Source: Bradyrhizobium sp. CCBAU 53340
GTDB taxonomy: Bacteria; Pseudomonadota; Alphaproteobacteria; Rhizobiales; Xanthobacteraceae
DNA: 64,000 nt
Assembly: GCF_015291645.1 (NCBI RefSeq)
Contig: NZ_CP030055.1
Span: 4,650,001-4,714,000 of the forward strand
Reading direction: 5' to 3'
In this document: positions 1-8,065 of the stretch, one piece after another
How the letters are laid out: each line of letters starts with the position of its first letter
Numbering within the stretch: position 1 is the first letter of the stretch
Notes under the pieces: generated by a model
What the model was told of the DNA's origin: nothing
Database searches by the model: none
Seen by the model: only the letters and a program-made list of their open reading frames with translations
Program-made: the position numbers and the translations under genes

Positions 1-304
1 CATGGCGTTCGAAGCCGACGGCGTTTCGCTCGCCCGTCCGCAGGTGCAGCTCGACGCGCCGATCAAGACCATCGGCAAGCACTCGATCACCGTCGCTGTG
101 CACCCCGAGGTCGAGGTCGAGGTCACCGTCACGGTTGCCCGCAGCCAGGACGAGGCCGAGCGCATCAACCGCGGCGAGGACATCTCGACCCGCAACGAGG
201 ACCGCGACGCGGCCGCCGAGGCGATCGCCGCCGCCGGCGAGTTCTTCGATCCGGAAGCCCAGCACGACGACGTCGAGCCGGCTCCGGCTGCGGAAGAGAA
301 GTAA
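1..304 (+). CDS. rplI: 50S ribosomal protein L9, C-terminal part
   Basis: The last 100 codons of L9, a 23S rRNA-binding protein of the large subunit. The gene enters from before the window, so the first ATG at position 2 is only an internal methionine. The visible part corresponds to the C-terminal domain ([17 protein letters not shown] is typical of L9). It is followed by an Ala/Glu/Asp-rich tail ending in APAAEEK, longer than in E. coli L9; I believe such tails are common in alphaproteobacteria. A strong hairpin with a T-run follows the stop. In many alphaproteobacteria rplI lies just before dnaB; here about 4.5 kb of other genes separate them. Confidence 0.93.
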   Translation, partial: MAFEADGVSLARPQVQLDAPIKTIGKHSITVAVHPEVEVEVTVTVARSQDEAERINRGEDISTRNEDRDAAAEAIAAAGEFFDPEAQHDDVEPAPAAEEK

Positions 305-330
305 GCCTCGCATTGACGCAAGGCTGCGAA

Positions 331-366
331 GCCCGGCTGCCTCAGGCAGCCGGGCTTTTCGTTTTT
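331..366 (+). terminator. Rho-independent terminator after rplI
   Basis: A perfect 11-bp stem (gcccggctgcc at 331-341, ggcagccgggc at 345-355) with a tca loop is followed by TTTTCGTTTTT. It sits 27 bases after the rplI stop. It also overlaps the last codons of the opposing thioesterase gene, so it probably separates the two convergent units. Confidence 0.9.
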
Positions 367-809
367 GCGCCGACTTCCTCGCTCAGCATCGCGATCGAGG
401 CGAGTGCCGTTGCCGTATGCTTCTCGACACCGTCGCTGACGCAGAACACGTCGGCCGCGACCACGGAGACCTGACGGCCCGGCTTGATCACCCTCGCCCG
501 ACAGATCAATTTTTCGCCGACCGCGGGCGAGAGCAGATTGAGCTTGTATTCCGCCGTCAGCGCCGGCTGGCCGCGCGAGGTCGCCGCTGCGATCGTCGTG
601 GCGTTGTCGACCAGAAAGGCGGTGACGCCGCCGTGAAAGAAGCCGTGCTGTTGCAACAGCTCCGGCCGCCGCGCGACGGCAATCGTACAGGTGCCGCGTG
701 ATATCTCGGCGAGCTCGGCGCCGACCAGGTTCATGAAGCCCTGGCGGCCGACATTGGTGTGGATGCGCTCGGCTACGGACGCAAAGTCGGGATCGGCCTC
801 GTTACTCAT
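342..809 (-). CDS. PaaI-family hotdog-fold thioesterase
   Basis: A 155-residue protein with the hotdog-fold pattern of PaaI/YbgC-like acyl-CoA thioesterases: LLQQHGFFHGGVTAFLVDNA (about residues 51-70) holds the HGG segment that normally lines the active site, followed by the central helix. Such enzymes hydrolyse aromatic or medium-chain acyl-CoA; the substrate here cannot be told. The ATG overlaps the stop of the upstream TetR gene by four bases (ATGA), so the two are translationally coupled and the regulator likely controls this enzyme. The longer open frame upstream of the ATG is an artefact of the overlapping regulator. Confidence 0.85.
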   Translation of the reverse strand: MSNEADPDFASVAERIHTNVGRQGFMNLVGAELAEISRGTCTIAVARRPELLQQHGFFHGGVTAFLVDNATTIAAATSRGQPALTAEYKLNLLSPAVGEKLICRARVIKPGRQVSVVAADVFCVSDGVEKHTATALASIAMLSEEVGAKTKSPAA

Positions 810-1423
810 GACGCTGCTCCTTGATTGTTGCTGACGCGCCCGGACGGCACCAGCGCGCGGATGGCGCAGGCGATCAGCGTATCCGCCTCGCCGCGCGGAT
901 CGGCGCGGTCGCGCCCGGAGAGAAAGGCGCGGCAGAAGATCTGCGCCGGCCCGACGAGCTGGCTCACGAACGTCACGGCCGGCATCGGCCAGAGCTCGCC
1001 GCGCGCAATGAGCGGCGCACGCCAGCGCTCGATGCCTTCGGCGAGCCGCGCATTCTGCGCGCGCTGGGCGTCGCGAACCTCCTCGCTCCAATCGTTGCGG
1101 GAGATCTCGAAGAGAAAGCGCGCCTCGCGGCGGCTCGACACGACCCAGTCGAGATGAGCGCGGATCAGGCGATCGATGCCCTGCTGCGCGCCAGGGACGG
1201 GATCGAGCGCGGCGAGCATCGCGGCGTGATAGTGCCGCAGCACCTCCAGGAGCAGTGCGCCGGCAAGCTGCTTCTTGGAGCCGAAGGCATGAAAAAAGCT
1301 GCCGTTGGAGGCACGGGCCTTGGCGCGGATCGCCGCCACGGTCGCGCCCTCAAAGCCGGAGCGGTCAAACACCGCGAGTCCTGCCGCCAACAAATCGTCG
1401 CGCATACCGGATGACATCGCCAT
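806..1423 (-). CDS. TetR/AcrR-family transcriptional regulator
   Basis: A 205-residue protein with an N-terminal TetR helix-turn-helix (about residues 5-50: AGLAVFDRSGFEGATVAAI, then SNGSFFHAFGSKKQLAGALL) and a divergent C-terminal ligand domain. It is the first gene of a two-gene unit with the PaaI-like thioesterase, overlapping by four bases. A palindromic sequence lies just upstream of the start, which fits autoregulation. A fatty acyl or aromatic CoA ligand would match the partner gene, but that is inference. Confidence 0.85.
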   Translation of the reverse strand: MAMSSGMRDDLLAAGLAVFDRSGFEGATVAAIRAKARASNGSFFHAFGSKKQLAGALLLEVLRHYHAAMLAALDPVPGAQQGIDRLIRAHLDWVVSSRREARFLFEISRNDWSEEVRDAQRAQNARLAEGIERWRAPLIARGELWPMPAVTFVSQLVGPAQIFCRAFLSGRDRADPRGEADTLIACAIRALVPSGRVSNNQGAAS

Positions 1424-1427
1424 CTCC

Positions 1428-1456
1428 TAGAGCATTACTCTAGAGTACGACTCTAG
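1428..1456. promoter_or_regulatory. Palindromic operator upstream of the TetR gene
   Basis: Three CTCTAG/CTAGAG half-sites occur in 29 bases, including the perfect 10-bp palindrome actctagagt at 1437-1446 and a further actctag at 1450-1456. The element starts 5 bases upstream of the TetR ATG, so binding would block the promoter of the TetR-thioesterase unit. The regulator is inferred from position. Confidence 0.55.
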
Positions 1457-1474
1457 TGGAGGTCAATACGACGC

Positions 1475-1499
1475 GAAGGCCGCGCTCGGCGCGGCCTTC
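1475..1499. terminator. Hairpin downstream of the cytochrome-like gene
   Basis: A perfect 10-bp inverted repeat (gaaggccgcg / cgcggccttc) with a 5-base loop lies 24 bases after the stop of the minus-strand cytochrome-like gene. There is no clear T-run, so it may end transcription only weakly or stabilise the 3' end. Confidence 0.45.
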
Positions 1500-1522
1500 G
1501 CAGATTCGACCTGATGTCTTGC

Positions 1523-2569
1523 TTATCGCGAGATTGGCGGAGCCGGCGGACCGGACGACTCGGCCGGCGCTGGCGACGGAGCCGCGGCGGGCGCAGATGG
1601 CGCCGGCTCTGCCGGCTTGGCTGCTGGCTCGGCGCTGGGCGCGGGCTCAGCCGGCTTGGAAACGGCCGCTTCCGCGGGCTTGGAAACCGCCGCTTCCGCG
1701 GGCTTGGGCGCGGCGGGTTCGGCCGGCTTGGCTGCAGCCGCCGGCGGTGCCGGCGTCACCTGCGGGACCGGATCGGGGCGCAATGCCGGCGCTTCGCTGC
1801 CACTCGGCTCGACCTTGGCAGTCTCCGGCTTGGTCTCGGCCGGCTTCTCGGCTGGCTTGGCGTTGTCGGGCTTGGCGCTCTCGGGCTTGGCTTCGTCGCG
1901 ACCGGGCTCGACCTTGGCGCTCTCGTTCTTCGGCTCGGTCCTGGAATCGCCCTTCGGTTCAACCTTCGGCGCGGCCGCGTCTTCCGTTGCCGGCTTGCCG
2001 CGCTTGCTCAGCCGCTTGCCCTTGCGGCCCTCAGGCGGTTGCTCGGTGGTGGCCTCAGGCTTTGCGCCGTCCTTGACGCCTTCCTCGCTTGGCCGGGCCG
2101 CGCGCTTGTGACGGCCTTCAGGTGCAGGGGGAGCGCCCTCGCCCTCCGGCCTGGCAGCCTCCTGCGGGCGCTGACGGCGCCCCTGATGCTCAGGTGACTG
2201 CCCCGGGGTCGTGTTGGCGTCCTTCTCCTTGGCGCCGTCCTTCTTGTCCTTGCCACCGTCCTTGGACTGATAGCGGGCGTCGGTGGCACCGTTGGAGACG
2301 AGGTAAGAGGCCAGCACGCCGGCCATGTCGGAGCTGGTGGTGTAGTGCTGACGCAGGAAACCCGGCAGCGAACCCGGCGAGACCGTCTTCAACAGACCCC
2401 GCGGGCTCTTGTGGCAGGCATTGCAAGTCTGCGCGAAGATCTGGGATGGGGCCTTGCCGGCCTCGAGGTTCGTCGCCTGCGCCAGAACGGCATCGGAGGC
2501 GCCGAAGCCGATCAGAAACAGCACCGTGGCGAGGCTGAGCGCTCGGCTCGACATTCCCATCATCTCCAT
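1523..2569 (-). CDS. Secreted mini c-type cytochrome-like protein with Pro/Ala/Lys-rich tail
   Basis: A 348-residue protein of unusual build. Residues 1-30 look like a signal peptide ending near DAVLAQA. A short cytochrome-c-like module follows: CNACH at residues 49-53 (the CxxCH haem-attachment motif) and SSDMAGVLASYL about 30 residues later, where class I cytochromes carry the axial Met helix. From about residue 95 onward the protein is low-complexity: Lys/Asp/Gly-rich, then Pro/Ala/Glu/Lys-rich repeats such as AEAAVSKPAEAAVSKPAEPA. Start codons at residues 1, 3, 4 and 6 are all possible. Periplasmic electron transfer is a guess; the tail may span peptidoglycan or be disordered. The protein family as a whole is not one I can name. 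Confidence 0.7.
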   Translation of the reverse strand: MEMMGMSSRALSLATVLFLIGFGASDAVLAQATNLEAGKAPSQIFAQTCNACHKSPRGLLKTVSPGSLPGFLRQHYTTSSDMAGVLASYLVSNGATDARYQSKDGGKDKKDGAKEKDANTTPGQSPEHQGRRQRPQEAARPEGEGAPPAPEGRHKRAARPSEEGVKDGAKPEATTEQPPEGRKGKRLSKRGKPATEDAAAPKVEPKGDSRTEPKNESAKVEPGRDEAKPESAKPDNAKPAEKPAETKPETAKVEPSGSEAPALRPDPVPQVTPAPPAAAAKPAEPAAPKPAEAAVSKPAEAAVSKPAEPAPSAEPAAKPAEPAPSAPAAAPSPAPAESSGPPAPPISR

Positions 2570-2829
2570 TGAAATCCGACAGATACGGCCGGCATGCCGG
2601 CGCGGCGGCGGTCACCTTTTAGCCGATTGCGCTGCGAATGGAAGCGCACTCATCAAGCATGTGAACACGCGATTTGCGAATATCGGCTTTGAACACAACG
2701 CAATAGCGGGGCGGGAATAGGCTGCCTAGATTTACATGCGAACGCATGGGAACCATTACACACCCCCAAGCGTCGGTGTGATGGCCGGGTAGTCGCATCT
2801 TTTCGGGTTCGCTCGAGAGGTTGGTGTCT

Positions 2830-4080
2830 ATGGACCGCTTGTTGCGTAGGTTCTTGTCTCAATTCATCCGCCGCGGGTCGATGACCGTGACCACGGCAGG
2901 AGGAACGAAGTTCACCGTCGGTGACGGCTCTGGTGAGCCGATCGAAGTCCGCTTTGTCACGGCCGACGCACAAAGGAAGGTCCTTATCAACCCCGAGCTC
3001 GGGCTTGGCGAGGCCTATATGAACGGGGAGTTCGTCGTCGAGCGCGGCAGCATAGCCGATGCCCTCGCGATCCTGCTCGATCAAGCCGATCTGTTGCCGC
3101 ACTGGGCAAAGCCCTGGTGGCACCTGCGCTATCTCGTCCGGCACCTGAGGCAGTTCAATCCGCGGGCACGCTCGCGCAGCAACGTCGCGCATCACTACGA
3201 TCTCGATGCACGGCTCTACTCGCTCTTCCTCGACGCCGACAAGCAATATAGCTGCGCTTATTTCGAGACGCCGGAAACCACGCTCGACGACGCGCAGCTC
3301 GCCAAGAAGCGGCATATCAGCGCAAAGCTGCTGGTCGGCCGCGGCCAGCGTGTGCTCGACATCGGCTCGGGCTGGGGCGGCCTTGGCCTCTATCTGGCGG
3401 AGGTCGCAGGCGCCGACCTCACCGGCGTGACGTTGTCGACGGAGCAATTGCAGATCGCCAATGCACGTGCCGCCGAAAAGGGCCTGACGCAACGCGCCCG
3501 TTTCCTGCTCCAGGATTATCGCGACATCGAAGGCCCGTTCGACCGGATCGTCTCGGTCGGCATGTTCGAGCATGTCGGCGCAAGGTTCTACGACGCCTAT
3601 TTCCAGCGCTGCGCCGAGCTGCTGAGCGAAGACGGCGTCATGCTGCTGCATTCGATCGGCCGCTCGCAGGTCCCTGACTCCACCAATCCGTGGATCGCGA
3701 AGTACATCTTCCCCGGCGGCTACATCCCCTCGCTATCGGAGGTGCTGCCCGCGATCGAGCGGGCCGGGCTGCTGGTCTGCGACATCGAGATCCTGCGCCT
3801 TCATTATGCGGAGACGCTGAAAGCCTGGCGGGAACGCTTCATGGCAAGGCGCGAGGAAGCGGTGCAGCTCTACGACGAACGTTTCGCACTGATGTGGGAG
3901 TTCTATCTCGCCGCCTGCGAGATGACGTTCCGCAAGCAGGCCATGATGAACTTCCAGATCCAGCTCACCAAGCGCCAGGGCGTGGTCCCCATGACCCGCG
4001 ACTATATCGCGCGCGAAGAAGCCCGGCTGCGCGCCCTCGAGGGTGGCGCTCGGCCGAAACTGAAGCTTGCCGGTGAATAG
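2830..4080 (+). CDS. cfa: Cyclopropane-fatty-acyl-phospholipid synthase family methyltransferase
   Basis: A 416-residue SAM-dependent enzyme that adds a methylene bridge to unsaturated acyl chains of membrane phospholipids. The SAM-binding loop is VLDIGSGWGGLGLYLAE. Other family marks are NVAHHYDLDARLYSLFLD, YSCAYFETPETTLDDAQLAKK, VGMFEHVG and WIAKYIFPGGYIPSLSE. Length fits the family (about 380-420). In-frame TTG and GTG codons precede the ATG at 2830, but a GAGAGG Shine-Dalgarno at 2815-2820 sits 9 bases before the ATG, so that start is preferred. It is a single gene with a 250-base leader; many bacteria induce cfa in stationary phase or acid, but no promoter was identified here. Confidence 0.92.
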   Translation: MDRLLRRFLSQFIRRGSMTVTTAGGTKFTVGDGSGEPIEVRFVTADAQRKVLINPELGLGEAYMNGEFVVERGSIADALAILLDQADLLPHWAKPWWHLRYLVRHLRQFNPRARSRSNVAHHYDLDARLYSLFLDADKQYSCAYFETPETTLDDAQLAKKRHISAKLLVGRGQRVLDIGSGWGGLGLYLAEVAGADLTGVTLSTEQLQIANARAAEKGLTQRARFLLQDYRDIEGPFDRIVSVGMFEHVGARFYDAYFQRCAELLSEDGVMLLHSIGRSQVPDSTNPWIAKYIFPGGYIPSLSEVLPAIERAGLLVCDIEILRLHYAETLKAWRERFMARREEAVQLYDERFALMWEFYLAACEMTFRKQAMMNFQIQLTKRQGVVPMTRDYIAREEARLRALEGGARPKLKLAGE

Positions 4081-4083
4081 GTC

Positions 4084-4290
4084 CTAGTGACGCAGGGTCG
4101 ACGGCGGAGAGGAGCGATAGGACGCCGTCAACGCCAGCTGCGCCCTCAACTCCACGATGACCTCGGGTGCGACCGGCTGGCGCCGGATTTCGGGCCGTTC
4201 GGCGTGTTGCATGGCGGCGATCAGCCCGGACAGCCAAAGCCGGCTGCCCGCCTCGCTTCGCCAAACCTGGTGCCGCCGTTCTGGCCGCAT
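4084..4290 (-). CDS. Doubtful small ORF downstream of cfa
   Basis: A 68-codon open frame rich in Arg, Ala and Leu lies in the otherwise empty stretch 4081-4429. The peptide (for example SRLWLSGLIAAMQHAERPEI) matches no family I recognise, and there is no clear ribosome-binding site. The region could equally be non-coding; chance open frames are common at this GC content. Confidence 0.25.
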   Translation of the reverse strand: MRPERRHQVWRSEAGSRLWLSGLIAAMQHAERPEIRRQPVAPEVIVELRAQLALTASYRSSPPSTLRH

Positions 4291-4429
4291 CGCGTGCCTC
4301 GTTCCCTGTTGGGGGTCGCGGGAGACAATTCCCGGCCCGCCCGCCTGTTCCCAGTCCTACCCCGAAAGAATCCGGGGAGATGTGATCTGGTTCACATTCC
4401 TCTCGACGGCCCTGCCTTAGACCGTCGCC

Positions 4430-4549
4430 ATGAGCAAAGAGACCCAAACCTCGTTCGACGTGCAGGACGACCTTCGCACCGATTACGCCCTGATCGCCAC
4501 CGGCGTCGGCGCGGCTCTGCTTGCGCTGGTCTACCTCCTGCTGGTCTGA
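4430..4549 (+). CDS. Small single-pass membrane protein (39 aa)
   Basis: An ATG-initiated frame of 39 codons has a polar N-terminus (MSKETQTSFDVQDDLRTDY) and one strong C-terminal membrane helix of Ala, Leu, Val and Gly ending in YLLLV. This tail-anchored layout is common for real small proteins and unlikely by chance. There is no strong Shine-Dalgarno. Function unknown. The 287 bases between it and dnaB hold a cttccggtccggaag palindrome at 4658-4672 and presumably the dnaB promoter. Confidence 0.5.
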   Translation: MSKETQTSFDVQDDLRTDYALIATGVGAALLALVYLLLV

Positions 4550-4836
4550 ACCCGTCCCGGCGGCGCCAGCGCATGGTTTCGCGCGCCTTCAAATACGTCT
4601 GCTCTCAATCCATTAGGTTCACCAGTTCAGGATTTTTCCGTGGCGCGATCGCGGCCACTTCCGGTCCGGAAGGTAAGTTCCGCAAAATCCGTCAAGCGCG
4701 GCGCATGCTGCGGCTGCTAATCATCCACCGCTTTTAAGATCGGTTGATAGCGACGAGCTTTTGCTTCCGCTTTGGCTTGCGGCGGCGCTTTATCCCGGCC
4801 CCGCATCCGCCGCAGAAAATTGCTATCGCTCGAGCC

Positions 4837-6348
4837 ATGGCCCTGACTGATTCGAACGTCCTCAAACTCGCGCCCGAGCCGGGAACTCCCGCCTACCGGA
4901 GTGCGCCACATAACATCGAGGCGGAACAGAGCCTTCTGGGCGCGATCCTGGTCAACAATGATGCGTTCTACCGTGTCTCCGACTTCCTGGAGGCGAAGCA
5001 TTTCTTCGAACCGCTGCACCAGACCATTTTCGAGACCGCCGGCAGCCTGATCCGGATGGGCAAGATCGCCACCCCCGTGACGCTGAAGACGTTCCTGCCC
5101 GCAGATACCGACGTCGGCGGCATGACCATTGGCCAATACCTGGCACGCCTCGCGGCCGAAGCGACCACCATCATCAACGCCCAGGACTATGGCCGCACGG
5201 TCTACGACCTATCCTTGCGCCGTGACCTGATCGGCATCGGCGAGGACATGGTCAATGTCGCCTATGACGCGCCGGTCGACTTCCAGCCGCGGGCGCAGAT
5301 CGAGGACGCCGAGCGAAAGCTCTACGAGCTTGCTGAGTCCGGCCGATACGACGGCGGCTTCCAGAAATTCTCGCAGGCGTTGGCGGTCGCGGTCGACCTC
5401 GCGGCAAAAGCGTTCCAGCGCGATGGAAAGCTCTCCGGCATTTCGACGGGGATGCGCGACCTCGACACCAAGATGGGCGGTCTGCAGCACTCCGACCTGA
5501 TCATCGTCGCGGGCCGTCCCGGCATGGGCAAGACCTCGCTTGCGACCAACATCGCCTACAATGTCGCACGCGCCTATGTTCCGGAACTCCAGGCCGACGG
5601 CACCACCAAGGCCGCTAATGGCGGCGTGATCGGATTCTTCTCCTGCGAAATGTCGGCCGACCAGCTCGCCACGCGTATCGTGGCCGAGCGTACCGGCGTT
5701 CCCTCCTCCCACATCCGCCGTGGCGGCATCTCGGAAGCCGATTTCGAGAAGATCCGGGAGGTCTCGATCGAGCTGCAATCGCTGCCTTTCTATGTCGACG
5801 CGACTGGTGGCCTGTCGATCGCGCAATTGATGGCGCGCGCGCGCCGGCTGAAGCGCCAGAAGGGCCTCGACCTGCTCGTGATCGACTACATCCAGCTGCT
5901 CTCCGGCTCAAGCAAGCGTGCCAGCGACAGCCGCGTGCAGGAAATCACGGAGATTACGACCAGCCTGAAGGCCCTCGCCAAGGAACTCAATGTCCCTGTC
6001 ATCGCGCTGTCCCAGCTCTCACGCCAGGTCGAATCCCGCGACGACAAACGGCCGCAGCTCTCCGACTTGCGTGAATCCGGATCAATCGAACAGGACGCCG
6101 ACGTCGTCCTGTTCGTGTACCGCGAGGAATATTACCTCGCGATGAAGGAGCCCCGTCCAGGCACGCCCGAACACGAGAAGTGGCAGCTCGACATGAGCCT
6201 TGCGCACGGAAAAGCCGAGGTCATCATCGGCAAGCAGCGTCACGGCCCGACCGGCACCGTCGATTTGGCGTTCGAAGCCTCGGTCACAAGGTTCGGCGAC
6301 CTCGCGCCAGACGCGCAGCTGCCGGCGCGCGGCGGCGACGACTACTGA
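4837..6348 (+). CDS. dnaB: Replicative DNA helicase DnaB
   Basis: A 503-residue hexameric 5'-3' helicase of the replication fork. The N-terminal domain starts with SAPHNIEAEQSLLGAILVNN; the RecA-like C-terminal domain has Walker A GRPGMGKTS (about residues 226-234), Walker B LLVIDYIQLL and the DnaB motif LSQLSRQVESRDDKRPQLSDL in its usual place. Length is slightly above E. coli DnaB (471) because of a short N-terminal extension and an insert after Walker A (VPELQADGTTKAANGG). The open frame extends 31 codons upstream, but the ATG at 4837 gives the typical N-terminus. Alanine racemase follows 41 bases later. Confidence 0.97.
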   Translation: MALTDSNVLKLAPEPGTPAYRSAPHNIEAEQSLLGAILVNNDAFYRVSDFLEAKHFFEPLHQTIFETAGSLIRMGKIATPVTLKTFLPADTDVGGMTIGQYLARLAAEATTIINAQDYGRTVYDLSLRRDLIGIGEDMVNVAYDAPVDFQPRAQIEDAERKLYELAESGRYDGGFQKFSQALAVAVDLAAKAFQRDGKLSGISTGMRDLDTKMGGLQHSDLIIVAGRPGMGKTSLATNIAYNVARAYVPELQADGTTKAANGGVIGFFSCEMSADQLATRIVAERTGVPSSHIRRGGISEADFEKIREVSIELQSLPFYVDATGGLSIAQLMARARRLKRQKGLDLLVIDYIQLLSGSSKRASDSRVQEITEITTSLKALAKELNVPVIALSQLSRQVESRDDKRPQLSDLRESGSIEQDADVVLFVYREEYYLAMKEPRPGTPEHEKWQLDMSLAHGKAEVIIGKQRHGPTGTVDLAFEASVTRFGDLAPDAQLPARGGDDY

Positions 6349-6389
6349 GTTCCTTGAACCGGCCCTGCCTCTTCGCGTAAAACGACGCC

Positions 6390-7673
6390 ATGACAATGGC
6401 GCCCGACCCGAACATGATCCCGCAATCCGGCCTTCTCTCGGTGGAGGCCAATCAGGCTGCCGCACTCGCTCCCTTCGGCGGCGTGCTCACCGTCGATCTC
6501 GACGCGATCATCGCCAATTGGCGCAAGCTCGAGAAGACCGCCGTGCCGGCCGAGTGCTCCGCGGTGATCAAGGCCGACGCCTATGGCTGCGGCACCGCGC
6601 AGGTCGCGCAGGCGCTGAACAAGGCCGGCTGCAAGACCTTCTTCGTCGCCACCATTGAGGAAGCGCGCACCGCGCGCGCAGCGGTGCCCGACGCCACCAT
6701 CTACGTGCTCGGCGGCTACTTCCAGAACACCGGCGAGCACTACGCCAAGATCAACTGCCGCCCCGTCATCGGCGACCTCAACGAGCTGGCCGAATGGGAC
6801 GTGTTCTGCCGCCGATTCGGCTGGTCCGGCGGCGCCGCTATCCATATCGACACCGGCATGAACCGGCTCGGGCTGACGCTGTCGGAGGCGCAGGCCATCA
6901 TCCCCCGCATCAACGCCGGCGATCACGGCATCACGCTGGTGATGAGCCATCTGGTCTCGGCCGAGCAGCTCAACAGCCAGACCAACGCAAAACAGCTCGC
7001 CGCCTTCCGTGGCATCGCGAGCGAATTCTCCGGCGTGCCTGCATCGCTCGCGAATTCCTCGGGCATCTTCCTCGGCGCCCCCTTCCAGTTCGACATGGTG
7101 CGGCCGGGCGCGGCGCTCTACGGCGTCAATCCGACGCCCGAGGCTGACAATCCGATGCAACAGGTGGTCGACCTCAAGGCGCGCATCGTGCAGACCCGCA
7201 ATGTCGAGCGCGGCGAGACCGTCGGCTATGGCGGCACCTGGACCGCGCGGCGGCCGACCAAGCTCGCGATCATCGCGGTCGGCTATGCCGATGGCTATTT
7301 CCGTGCCGCCAGCTCCAATGACGGCACCCGCGGCGCCGAGGTCATCGTCGCCGGCAAGCGTTGCCCGGTCGCGGGCCGCGTCTCCATGGATTTGATCGCG
7401 ATCGACATCACCGATCTGCCGCCGAACGCGGCGCGGCGCGGCCACATGGCGACGCTGCTCGGCGAAGGCATCACCGTCGACGAGCTCGCGCATCATTTCG
7501 GCACCATCGGCTACGAGGTGCTGACCAGCCTCGGGCATCGCTACGCCCGCGTCTACAAGGGCGGCAACGTCGTCGAGCCGTTGGTGAAGCCGGAGCCCGC
7601 GCAGGCATCCGAACAGCCGCTCTCCCCGCCGCCGCTCGAGCAGCCGGCGGCGGCGCCGCCGCTGCCGAGCTAG
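6390..7673 (+). CDS. alr: Alanine racemase
   Basis: A 427-residue PLP enzyme that interconverts L- and D-alanine for peptidoglycan. The PLP lysine lies in VIKADAYGCG (K61) and the second catalytic residue, tyrosine, in GETVGYGGTW (Y280). The HIDTGMNRLG and SNSSGIF-like (LANSSGIFLG) segments are also typical. The C-terminus carries about 28 extra residues rich in Pro, Ala and Glu (SPPPLEQPAAAPP) beyond the usual end. It follows dnaB closely on the same strand, probably as one unit; the dnaB-alr order is common in alphaproteobacteria. A dispersed palindromic repeat follows the stop. Confidence 0.96.
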   Translation: MTMAPDPNMIPQSGLLSVEANQAAALAPFGGVLTVDLDAIIANWRKLEKTAVPAECSAVIKADAYGCGTAQVAQALNKAGCKTFFVATIEEARTARAAVPDATIYVLGGYFQNTGEHYAKINCRPVIGDLNELAEWDVFCRRFGWSGGAAIHIDTGMNRLGLTLSEAQAIIPRINAGDHGITLVMSHLVSAEQLNSQTNAKQLAAFRGIASEFSGVPASLANSSGIFLGAPFQFDMVRPGAALYGVNPTPEADNPMQQVVDLKARIVQTRNVERGETVGYGGTWTARRPTKLAIIAVGYADGYFRAASSNDGTRGAEVIVAGKRCPVAGRVSMDLIAIDITDLPPNAARRGHMATLLGEGITVDELAHHFGTIGYEVLTSLGHRYARVYKGGNVVEPLVKPEPAQASEQPLSPPPLEQPAAAPPLPS

Positions 7674-7679
7674 TCGACG

Positions 7680-7811
7680 CTCACGTGCCCGGACACAGCG
7701 CAGCGCTCCTTCAGCGTTGCGCTGCAGAGCCGGGGCCCATCCATCCGCGTTGTGCCGTGTCGCCGACTGGATCCCGGCTCGCGCCGCGCGCGTCCGGGAC
7801 ACGAGACCTAC
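7680..7811. repeat. Dispersed intergenic palindromic element, copy 1
   Basis: About 130 bases with inverted ends (cacgtgcccggac... / ...gtccgggacacgag) and the inner words gcagagccgggg and ggatcccggctc. A second copy in the same style occurs at 47168-47310. I recall this element class as frequent between genes in Bradyrhizobium. It fills the gap between alr and the next gene and supplies that gene's stop codon in its terminal acctac. Confidence 0.75.
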
Positions 7812-8026
7812 TTCTTCCGGCTGTCCAGCGCCGCCTTGCAGGTCGCGCTGAGCTGGTCGCGCTTGGCGTTCAGGCAGGCGATGATCTTGCCGCCACCGGG
7901 CATGATGCCGGCGCAGAATTTGTCGTAATCCGCCTTGCATGCGCCGCGCGTATCGGCCGATTGTGCCGAAGCCACCCCGGAGAACGCGACGACGAATGCG
8001 ATAGCGGCAAAGCTCAATTTGGACAT
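7808..8026 (-). CDS. Small secreted Cys-rich-repeat protein
   Basis: A 72-residue protein with a signal peptide (MSKLSFAAIAFVVAFSGVASA, cleavage near A21) and a mature part of about 50 residues with four cysteines spaced as in 'cysteine-rich repeat' periplasmic proteins: GACKADYDKFCAG and IIACLNAKRDQLSATCKAAL. The C-x7-C and C-x10-C pairs probably form disulphides. The function of the family is unknown. It is divergent from xth with 39 bases between start codons. The stop codon lies in the adjoining dispersed repeat. Confidence 0.75.
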   Translation of the reverse strand: MSKLSFAAIAFVVAFSGVASAQSADTRGACKADYDKFCAGIMPGGGKIIACLNAKRDQLSATCKAALDSRKK

Positions 8027-8065
8027 TGGATCTCCGGGTACGGAAGGCAGAAGCGTCAGCTCTAC

